Source: Fidelibacterota bacterium
Lineage (GTDB): Bacteria; Pseudomonadota; Alphaproteobacteria; Rhodospirillales; Rhodospirillaceae
Reading direction: 5' to 3'
Length of the DNA: 56,145 bases
Assembly: GCA_947476065.1 (NCBI GenBank)
Contig: CANJPG010000015.1
Coordinates: 1-56,145, forward strand
A program made the translations under genes and the position numbers. Shown here piece after piece: positions 35,317 through 45,611 of this stretch; the first letter of the stretch is position 1, and the number at the start of each line of letters is the position of its first letter. Under the pieces are notes generated by a model. That model saw only the letters and a list, made by a program, of their open reading frames with translations, did not search any database and was not told the DNA's origin.

Positions 35317-37005
35317 ATGGCAAAGACAACGCTTACGCAAAAAACGCCGGAGCCGGCGGCTGCACGGGTCGCCACGAGTGGGACGCCGCAGCCGTCGGTG
35401 CGCGCGCTTGTTTTAGATGCGCCGCGTGCGGCGGGTGCCGACAACGCTCACCTTTTGAGCCTTGCCGAGAATGTCGGCAGCATGGGTCACTGGTACGCCG
35501 ATCTGGTGACCGGGCAGGAGACCTGGTCGCCGGAGTTCTTCCGCATTTTCGGCCTCGACCCCGCGACGTTCACGCCCAGTCTGCGCAGCGTGCTCGCCCT
35601 CTGTCACCCCGACGACCGCAGCCGCATCGAGCAGATCGTCGATGCCGCCGTCGCCGGTACCGCCGAATTCGACTTCGACTGCCGTATTGCTGCCGCCGCC
35701 GGCGCCTGGCGTTCCATTGTCTGCACCGGCCAGTCCGAGCGCGACGGGGCTGGGCGTGTGGTGGCGCTGTTCGGCGTCATCACCGACGTCACCGAAGCCT
35801 TTTCAGCCATCCGCGCAATCCAGGACCAGAACGAGATGCTGGATCTCGCCGCCCAACTGGCTCGCCTCGGCCACTGGGTGTGGAGCCGCGAGACCGACAG
35901 CCTCAGTTTCTGTTCGGAAGAAATGGCGCGCCTGCACGATCTGGCGCCCGGCACCTTCATGCAGGAGTTCAGCCATCCGAGCCTGTTGGCGTCGGCGGTC
36001 GGCGCCGAACACCGCGATCATTATCGCGCTGCGTTAATCGAGGCGCTCGCCCACGCCAAGCCTTACGAAATAGAATACCGCCTGAAAGCGCGCAGCGGCG
36101 CATTCAAGGACATCCGCGAGATCGGCCAGCCGATCTTCGACCACGAGGGCAAGCTCGCGCGCTTTATCGCGACAGCCCAGGACGTTACGGCGGCCAAGCA
36201 GCGCGAAAACGAGTTACGCGAAGCGCGTGCGCGCGTCGAGCAGCAGGCCGAGGCTTTGCGCGTGAGCGAGGAAGAACTCAGGCAAAAGACCGCGGAGCTG
36301 GAGAAGATGGTCCGCCAGAAGGACAAGCTGTTCTCGATCATCGCCCACGATCTGCGCAGCCCCTTTAACAGCATCATCGGCTTCGCCGACCTGCTCGTCA
36401 CCAATGCCCGCAAGCTGTCCCATGGACAGACGGTGAGCTACGCCCAGATCGTGCGCGAGTCCGCCGTCGGCGTGCATAACCTGCTCGACAATCTGCTGGC
36501 CTGGGCCTCTTTCCAGATCCGCGACGGTGCGCTGAAGCTTTCGCCGCTGAACATGGCCGCGGTCGCCGCCGGCAGCCTTGAGCCGCTCGCGCACATGGGC
36601 GAAACCAAGGGTGTAACCATCGCCCATGGCATCGGCGACATCGAGGCCATGGGCGACGAGCCCCTGGTGCGCATCGTCATTCGCAATTTGGTTTCTAACG
36701 GCATCAAGTTCTCGCGCAACGGCGGTGTCGTTCAGCTGTCGGCGACACGCGTGATCGAAAACGAGGCGCCGATGGTGCGCATCACTGTGCGCGATGACGG
36801 CATCGACATGTCGGGCGCGGCCCTTTCCACGCTGTTCGAACTAGACCGCACCGTCTCGGCACCCGGCACGCGCGGTGAACGCGGGACGGGTCTTGGTCTT
36901 TATCTCTGCCGCGACATCGTCACGCGCCACGGCGGTACCATCTGTGTCGATTCGACGCGCGATGCCGGTACCGCCTTCCACTTCACGCTGCCGGCCGCGC
37001 CTTAA
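35317..37005 (+). CDS. PAS-domain sensor histidine kinase, soluble
   Basis: 562 residues, no membrane helix. Two PAS/PAC modules (about 45-165 with WSPEFFRIFGLDP and the PAC end GVITDVTE; about 175-292 ending IATAQDVTAAK), a coiled-coil linker (295-335), HisKA with His344 (IIAHDLRSPFNSIIGF) and HATPase_c with N-box NLVSNGIKFSRNGG and G2 GTGLGLYLC. The G1 box reads DDGIDMS, with Asp where the second Gly is normal. No response regulator is adjacent, so it is an orphan cytoplasmic sensor. Signal unknown. Confidence 0.92.
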   Translation: MAKTTLTQKTPEPAAARVATSGTPQPSVRALVLDAPRAAGADNAHLLSLAENVGSMGHWYADLVTGQETWSPEFFRIFGLDPATFTPSLRSVLALCHPDDRSRIEQIVDAAVAGTAEFDFDCRIAAAAGAWRSIVCTGQSERDGAGRVVALFGVITDVTEAFSAIRAIQDQNEMLDLAAQLARLGHWVWSRETDSLSFCSEEMARLHDLAPGTFMQEFSHPSLLASAVGAEHRDHYRAALIEALAHAKPYEIEYRLKARSGAFKDIREIGQPIFDHEGKLARFIATAQDVTAAKQRENELREARARVEQQAEALRVSEEELRQKTAELEKMVRQKDKLFSIIAHDLRSPFNSIIGFADLLVTNARKLSHGQTVSYAQIVRESAVGVHNLLDNLLAWASFQIRDGALKLSPLNMAAVAAGSLEPLAHMGETKGVTIAHGIGDIEAMGDEPLVRIVIRNLVSNGIKFSRNGGVVQLSATRVIENEAPMVRITVRDDGIDMSGAALSTLFELDRTVSAPGTRGERGTGLGLYLCRDIVTRHGGTICVDSTRDAGTAFHFTLPAAP

Positions 37006-37065
37006 CCTTTAGCCACCCGCGTTCGCCACCTAGGACTTGGCACTTTAGTCCCAGAACGCTACACC

Positions 37066-37788
37066 ATGACCTTGTCGCAATCGGGTCGAGGTGAACGGGT
37101 GTCTGGTGCAGAGTCTCTGCCACCCTTGGAGAGTCCGCCCTTCCTGATTTGGGAGGATGCGGAGCCGCACAATCATCCCGACGGCAGCCCCGCGGAATCC
37201 TGGTGGTTTTCGCGCGCCCATCACATAGCCCCTGCCGGTGCGCGGGACTTTTTCATCGCCGAGGATGAGGTCAGCGGCTATCTGCTGGGCGTTGTTCTGC
37301 CGCGTCCGAGCGCGCAAGTCAGCGCGCCGGCCTTCCGCGTCATCGCCGCCACGGTGCTCAGCGACGCCGTTCACTTGGCCGACGCTGTGGGCACCATCAA
37401 GGATCAAGTCACGGCATGGGGCGCCGCACCCCAGGATCCGGCCATCCGCGCCGTTGTCGCGCGGTGGCGGCGGCGGCGGTCCTGGGTTATCGCCCGCGCC
37501 AACGCGCCTTTTGCAGCTGGTGCCTTTGTCATCGGCGGGCTTCTGGGTTTTGCCGTGGCGATGTTCGCGGTGTCGTCGGGCCTCGTGGGCTGGCCCATGG
37601 TATTGGCCGGGATTTTCATCGGTGCCAGCGCCGGCTCGTTCCTGAAATTCGTCGCCGACCGCAAACCGCCGCGGGCCCATTCACCGGCGCTCGCGGGCTC
37701 CTGGGGGCGCTTCGCCGTGGTGACGGTCGCGGCCATGATCGGCGCCGGCCTGGCGTCGGGCAGTATCCTGACGCTGTTCTGGAACTAA
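37066..37788 (+). CDS. Hypothetical membrane protein
   Basis: 240 residues. Soluble N-terminal half (residues 1-145) with FLIWEDAEPHNHPDGSPAES and a basic RWRRRRSW stretch just before the first helix, then three helices (about 148-170, 173-192, 218-238) rich in Gly/Ala. No signal peptide or known domain recognised. It follows the kinase gene by 60 nt on the same strand and meets metH tail to tail with no gap (stop at 37788, metH ends at 37789). Function unknown. Confidence 0.65.
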   Translation: MTLSQSGRGERVSGAESLPPLESPPFLIWEDAEPHNHPDGSPAESWWFSRAHHIAPAGARDFFIAEDEVSGYLLGVVLPRPSAQVSAPAFRVIAATVLSDAVHLADAVGTIKDQVTAWGAAPQDPAIRAVVARWRRRRSWVIARANAPFAAGAFVIGGLLGFAVAMFAVSSGLVGWPMVLAGIFIGASAGSFLKFVADRKPPRAHSPALAGSWGRFAVVTVAAMIGAGLASGSILTLFWN

Positions 37789-40502
<2,714 letters not shown>

Positions 40503-40506
<4 letters not shown>

Positions 40507-41600
40507 GAGACCAACTGGAAAGGTTCGAGGCCCGATAAGCGCATGGCCGTTGAGACTGTGGGCGGTTTGCGCGGCTTGACGCCGGTCACGCTCTCGCAGA
40601 TCGCGCGGATGTGGTCAGGCGTGGTGCCGCAGCAGCCGCCGACGATATTGACGAGGCCGTCTTTCGCCCAGCCGCCGACATGCCCAGCGGTGGTGTGCGG
40701 GTCTTCGTCGTATTCACCAAAGGCATTGGGCAGGCCAGCGTTGGGATAGGCGCTGATCAGCACGTCGGCGACGCGGCTCAATTCGGCGACGTAGGGGCGC
40801 AGCTGTGCGGCCCCCAGGGCGCAGTTGAGTCCAATGGAGAGCGGCTTCACATGGCGTAGCGAGTTCCAGAAGGCTTCCGCCGTCTGGCCCGAAAGAATGC
40901 GCCCAGATTGATCAGTGATGGTGCCTGAGATCATGACCGGAAGGCGAATGCCGCTGTCTTCGAAGAACTCGTCAATGGCGAACAGGCAGGCCTTCGCATT
41001 CAAAGTGTCGATGATGGTCTCGGCCAGCAGAAGGTCAGCGCCGCCGGCCACCAGGCCCTCGACCTGTTCGCGGAAAGCCTTGCGTAGTTCGTCAAAGGTG
41101 ACGTTGCGGTAGCCGGGATCGTTGACGTCAGGCGAGATCGAGGCCGTGCGGTTGGTGGGCCCGATAGAGCCCGCGACAAACCTGGGCTTATCTGGCGTCT
41201 TGGCGGTGTACTCGTCGCACGCCTGCCGGGCCAGCTTGGCGCCTTCGACGTTCAGTTCATAGACCAGCGCTTCCATGCCGTAGTCGGCCTGGGCGATGCT
41301 GGTCGAGGAGAAGGTGTTGGTCTCGATGATGTCTGCACCGGCATCGAGATAAGCACGGTGGATGTTCAAAATGATCTCGGGCTGCGACAGGATCAGCAGG
41401 TCGTTGTTGCCCTTGACGTCCTTCGGATGATTGACGAAGCGGCTGCCGCGATAGCCGGCTTCATCGAGCTTGTGCCGCTGGATCATCGTGCCCATGGCGC
41501 CGTCCAGAACCAGCACGCGCTTCTCCAGCGCGGCTTCCAACGCTGCCGTGCGGTCGGCGATAGTCTTGGCGCGCTCTTTCGAAATGACGGGGGCGGACAT
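40503..41600 (-). CDS. metH: Methionine synthase, homocysteine-binding part (split MetH)
   Basis: 365 residues, start supported by AAGGG 8 nt upstream. Homocysteine methyltransferase barrel: [20 protein letters not shown] at the start, [18 protein letters not shown], and zinc ligands in GLNCALGA and [11 protein letters not shown] (one plus two cysteines). It activates the homocysteine thiol for methylation by the 905-residue partner. No SAM riboswitch was seen in the 91-bp leader. Confidence 0.95.
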
Positions 41601-41691
41601 GGACAGACCCTTGAAACTTTCGGAAGCCTATATGTGCGTGTGGTCTTAATGAAAAGCCAGGGGTGATGCAAACCCCTTGCCCGGCTTCGGC

Positions 41692-42216
41692 TTATTGCTC
41701 TAGCCCGCCCGGAATCTGTCCCAGCCAGGCCCTGACCCGCGCCGCGTTGGAGCCCGCCCCGGTCAGGCCGGTCAAGGCGCGGCTGTACACGGCCAGGGTG
41801 GAAAAGCTGATGGTTGCGGGGTCGCTGCGCAGCGGAATGAAGCGCACCGTTATGAGGTCCGGTGCCCGCAGGACTCCCGAACGCTGCACATAGTCGATCT
41901 GCATGCCGTTGAGGCTGGTGCCGACCTGGGTCAGACGCGGCTGTGCGGCCATGAGAGCTTTCCACGCGGCCTGCAGGTCCTCAAGGGTGAGTTGAAAGAC
42001 CGGCGCATTGGCGTCGGCTTTGACCATGTCGGTTGGGGCGAGGAAAAAGCTGTCGTGGTCGGTGCGGTGGGCCGCCCTATCGAACTTGGTCAGGTCCCCC
42101 ACCTGGGCGGGCGTGGCCGCCGATGTTAGCCCCAGCCATAGACCACCAGGCCCGGCAAGCAGGCCCGCAAGGACAAGTCCGCCGAGGATGGCCGCGACAG
42201 TCAGCAATCTGGTCAT
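41692..42216 (-). CDS. DUF1499-like exported protein
   Basis: 174 residues; AGGA precedes the ATG. N-terminal hydrophobic segment (LLTVAAILGGLVLAGLLAGP) as signal or anchor, then YVQRSGVLRAPDLITVRFIP and FSTLAVYSRALTGLTGAGSN with ARVRAWL, matching the end of DUF1499 proteins (S-x-S/Y-R-x-G-x-x-D-x-G-x-N-x-x-R-V). Function unknown. Upstream of metH on the same strand, 91 bp apart. Confidence 0.65.
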   Translation of the reverse strand: MTRLLTVAAILGGLVLAGLLAGPGGLWLGLTSAATPAQVGDLTKFDRAAHRTDHDSFFLAPTDMVKADANAPVFQLTLEDLQAAWKALMAAQPRLTQVGTSLNGMQIDYVQRSGVLRAPDLITVRFIPLRSDPATISFSTLAVYSRALTGLTGAGSNAARVRAWLGQIPGGLEQ

Positions 42217-42275
42217 TGGTGTTTTCCTCCCGCCCTACAATGCCACATCTCGAAATGCGACTCGGGCCCGGAATC

Positions 42276-42339
42276 GGGGTCGAAAGTCAACATTTTCCGA
42301 GGATAGGGGCCTCGGAATCTCCATATCAGTTTCGACCCC
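42276..42339. repeat. Nested inverted repeats (structured intergenic element)
   Basis: Outer arms GGGGTCGAAA (42276-42285) and TTTCGACCCC (42330-42339), 10 bp perfect. Inside, TTCCGAGG (42295-42302) and CCTCGGAA (42310-42317) form an 8-bp hairpin with a 7-nt loop. Located in the 283-bp gap between two divergent genes. Could be a structured leader RNA or a REP-like element. Confidence 0.5.
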
Positions 42340-42499
42340 ACAATTAAACCTTTAGACAAATCTATACTTTTCAATAGCTTATGAATCAGTCGTGGCAAGC
42401 ATTTAGATGCTGGAGCCTTGCTTTTTCTTGGCCTTTCGCTTATAAACACCCTGCACAAAACTCGTGCTGAATGATTTCGTCGGCCAGAAAGGCGATGAA

Positions 42500-43462
42500 A
42501 TGACTGAAGTGGTCAACTCTATCGCTGCATCTCAGCAGCTCGACCTGTTAGCCCCGCGGCAGCAGGCTTTTGCCGTTGAGCGTAATGGTATTGATGCTGG
42601 CTTTGCCACCGCCGATACCGCGCCGGTCAATGTCGAGCCGCAGACCGACAATCTTCCGCAATTCAATACCTCCTCCGACGACCAGAACCCGGTGAACCGT
42701 CACCAGGAGCAGGCGCCGACACCCCAGCCGCGCCCCGAGCCGGTTTCGGGTCCGTCCAAGGCGCGCATAGAGATCAAACACATCGATCTGGGCCTGACGC
42801 CTTCTGAAGTCGTCGGCACCCCCGACATTCTGCAGCGTTTCGATACCAACGGTGACGGCCGAGTCGATTTGATCGAAGCCGCCCGTGCTGGCGTGGCGCG
42901 CGAAGGCGTGTTCACCTTTGCCGGTATTGGCGGCGCCAAGGAAACCGACGACGTCGTCCAGACCGTGGTGGCGGATGCTCCCACTGCCCAAAGCGCCGAT
43001 GCGCCTACGCCGGTAGTGCCTGGCACACCGGAGGCGGTCGCCGCGCCGGCCAGCGAAAAGAAGCTTTTCCGCCCCGCCGACCTGGAAGGCACCAAGAAGG
43101 TCCATGCGGCCGCTGTGGCAGCGAATGGCGGCGCGACGGGCGTCGTCGATGCGCCAAAGAAGTTCTACGGCCAGGGCGTGGAAGCCGTGGTCGGCAAGTT
43201 TGCTGCCGAGGTGCAGCCGAAAGTCGTCGCCAAAGCCGACACCAGGACGACAACGACCGTCAGCGAGGACGGCAGCGGCGAGGTCAAGATTTACGACAAG
43301 GTCGCCCAGACCGACGCCGATCAGTCATCGCCCGACACTACCGACAAGCACCCGAACCCCGAAGCCGCCAAACAGGCCGCCCAGATCGCTGCCTATACCG
43401 AAGCGGCGGCGGTCCTGAAGGCCGCCATCCAGAAGGCCAGCGGCACGGCCGTCACCGCTTAA
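42500..43462 (+). CDS. EF-hand containing hypothetical protein
   Basis: 320 residues from the ATG at 42500 (AAAGG about 8 nt upstream; an ATG 12 codons earlier is possible). Low-complexity Ala/Pro/Thr/Gln-rich, without a signal peptide or helix bundle. One canonical EF-hand loop at 115-126, DTNGDGRVDLIE, with D, N, D and E at positions 1, 3, 5 and 12. The composition suggests an unstructured, possibly secreted or flagellar/structural protein. No family recognised. A strong terminator follows. Confidence 0.65.
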   Translation: MTEVVNSIAASQQLDLLAPRQQAFAVERNGIDAGFATADTAPVNVEPQTDNLPQFNTSSDDQNPVNRHQEQAPTPQPRPEPVSGPSKARIEIKHIDLGLTPSEVVGTPDILQRFDTNGDGRVDLIEAARAGVAREGVFTFAGIGGAKETDDVVQTVVADAPTAQSADAPTPVVPGTPEAVAAPASEKKLFRPADLEGTKKVHAAAVAANGGATGVVDAPKKFYGQGVEAVVGKFAAEVQPKVVAKADTRTTTTVSEDGSGEVKIYDKVAQTDADQSSPDTTDKHPNPEAAKQAAQIAAYTEAAAVLKAAIQKASGTAVTA

Positions 43463-43486
43463 TTTACGCACACAATTCTTGGGGTT

Positions 43487-43512
43487 AGGCCAGCTAGCTG
43501 CTGGCCTTTTTT
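43487..43512 (+). terminator. Intrinsic terminator
   Basis: AGGCCAGC (43487-43494), loop TAGCT, GCTGGCCT (43500-43507), then a T-run to 43512. Ends the EF-hand protein transcript. Confidence 0.9.
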
Positions 43513-43588
43513 ATGCTGGGCTGGTTGTGGTTAGTGTCCTGGACCCCCATCTCTATCCGCGCTAATCCCATCATATGGAGAATTCCCG

Positions 43589-45484
43589 GTGATCAGGCAC
43601 GGCGGCGGTTACGCCCCGGAACAGGCCGAAGCTACGCGTAAACGCAGCGATTGGCAGGTGATTAAATCCCTGCTGCCGTTCCTGTGGCCGGCACGGGGCG
43701 TGCCCGACGCGCTGGAGATTCGCGGCCGCGTCGCTCTGGCGCTGGCGTTCATCCTGCTGGCCAAGGTGGCCACGGTCTTTGCTCCCATCTACCTCAAGCA
43801 GGCGGTGGACGAACTGGCGCCCGCCGATCCCGCCAATGCCGTCCTCGCCATTCCCCTGGCGCTGATTGTGGCTTACGGCGGTGCGCGCTTTTTGGGGCAG
43901 GCCTTTGCCCAGTTCCGCGATGCCATTTTCGCCAAGGTCGGCGTGCGCGCGGTGCGCCGCTCGGCCTCCTTGGTGCTGGCACACCTGCACCGCCTGTCCT
44001 TGCGCTTTCACCTCGAGCGCCGCACAGGCGCCTTGTCGCGGTCTATCGAGCGTGGCTGCACGGCCATCGACGGCCTGGTCTCGATCTCGCTGTTCAACGT
44101 GCTGCCGACGCTCCTCGAAGTGGCGCTGGTCTTCGGTATCCTGTGGAAGGCCTTCAATATCTGGTTCGGCCTGGTCGCCCTTTTCGTGGTGGTCATCTAC
44201 GTTATCTTCACCAGCCTGGTCACCGAATGGCGCCTCAAGCACCGCCGCGAAAGCAACGCCCTCGACAACAAGGCTAATACCCGCGCCATCGACAGCCTGC
44301 TGAACTATGAAACGGTCAAGACCTTCGGCAACGAAGACCTCGAAGTGCGCGAATACGACCATGTCATGGGCCAGTACGAAACCGCATCCGTTCGCACACA
44401 GTCGTCGCTCGCGCTGATGAACGTCGGCCAGGCTCTGATTATTTCCGCGGGCCTGGCTGCGTTGATGGCCATGGCCGCCATGGGCAAGCTGGCCGGCACT
44501 ATGACCGTCGGCGACTTCACGCTGGTCAATCTCTACATGCTGCAGCTGTCCCAGCCGCTCAACTTCTTCGGCTTCGTCTATCGTCAGATCAAGCAGTCGT
44601 TGGTGGACATCGAAAAGATGTTCGACCTAATGGACGTCGAGCCCGAGATTCAAGACAAGCCCAACGCACTGCCGCTGGCGGTATCGGGCGGCGAAGTGAA
44701 GTTTGAGAATGTAACTTTCGCCTATGATCCGCGCCGCCCGATCCTAAGGAACGTGTCGTTCACCGTCTCGCCGGGTCAGATGACCGCCTTCGTCGGCGCC
44801 ACTGGCTCGGGCAAGTCGACCATCGGCCGTTTGCTGTTTCGCTACTACGACATCGCCAACGGCAGCATCAAGATCGACGGCCAGGATGTCCGCGACGTCC
44901 AGCAGGCCACCGTGCGCGCCTCCATCGGCGTCGTGCCGCAGGACACGGTGCTGTTCAATGACAGCATCCGTTACAACCTCGCCTACGCCAAACCGAACGC
45001 CACCGATGATGAGATCGCCAAGGCGGCGACGCTGGCCCACATCCATCAGTTCATCGCCGGCTTGCCCGACGGCTACCAGACCCAGGTCGGCGAGCGCGGC
45101 CTCAAGCTCTCGGGCGGCGAGAAACAGCGCGTCGCCATAGCTCGCGTGATCCTGAAGGGTGCGCCGATCCTGTTGTTCGACGAGGCCACCTCGGCGCTGG
45201 ACACCCATACCGAAAAAGAGATCCAGGCTAACTTGCGCGAGGTCAGCACCGGTCGCACAACATTGGTCATAGCCCACCGTCTTTCCACCATCGTCGATGC
45301 GGATCAGATTCTGGTCCTCGACGACGGCGAGATCATCGAGCGCGGCAACCACCAGGAATTGATGGCGCTGGGCGGTGCATACGCTAGCGCTTGGGAAAAG
45401 CAGCAGAAGTCCTTGGCTGCCGCCGAGGCCGCCGCGCAGATCACCGACGACGTTTTCCGCCCCGCCGCGCGCGTCGCGGAATAG
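43589..45484 (+). CDS. Atm1-type ABC exporter (fused permease and ATPase)
   Basis: 631 residues, GTG start with GGAGA about 9 nt upstream. Six-helix exporter domain with LEIRGRVALALAFILLAKVA and the Atm1-like loops RTGALSRSIERGCTAID and DSLLNYETVKTFGNEDLEVR. ATPase domain: Walker A GATGSGKST, signature LSGGEKQRVAIAR, Walker B ILLFDEATSALD. Bacterial Atm1 relatives export glutathione-linked metals or persulfides and protect against heavy metals. Function assigned by family; the homodimer acts in the inner membrane. Confidence 0.93.
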   Translation: MIRHGGGYAPEQAEATRKRSDWQVIKSLLPFLWPARGVPDALEIRGRVALALAFILLAKVATVFAPIYLKQAVDELAPADPANAVLAIPLALIVAYGGARFLGQAFAQFRDAIFAKVGVRAVRRSASLVLAHLHRLSLRFHLERRTGALSRSIERGCTAIDGLVSISLFNVLPTLLEVALVFGILWKAFNIWFGLVALFVVVIYVIFTSLVTEWRLKHRRESNALDNKANTRAIDSLLNYETVKTFGNEDLEVREYDHVMGQYETASVRTQSSLALMNVGQALIISAGLAALMAMAAMGKLAGTMTVGDFTLVNLYMLQLSQPLNFFGFVYRQIKQSLVDIEKMFDLMDVEPEIQDKPNALPLAVSGGEVKFENVTFAYDPRRPILRNVSFTVSPGQMTAFVGATGSGKSTIGRLLFRYYDIANGSIKIDGQDVRDVQQATVRASIGVVPQDTVLFNDSIRYNLAYAKPNATDDEIAKAATLAHIHQFIAGLPDGYQTQVGERGLKLSGGEKQRVAIARVILKGAPILLFDEATSALDTHTEKEIQANLREVSTGRTTLVIAHRLSTIVDADQILVLDDGEIIERGNHQELMALGGAYASAWEKQQKSLAAAEAAAQITDDVFRPAARVAE

Positions 45485-45611
45485 TTATCCCCAACACATC
45501 CTTAACCATCCCCTCTTAGTCTCGCGATTCGGGTGAAGAGGGACCGGCGACCTGCGCCGAAGTCCCGGCGATGAATATGCGATCCGCAAACGGACGCTTG
45601 AGGGAACCGAC

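Noticed and set aside
41601-41691. SAM riboswitch before metH
   Set aside because: The 91-bp leader shows no SAM-I or SAM-II core elements.
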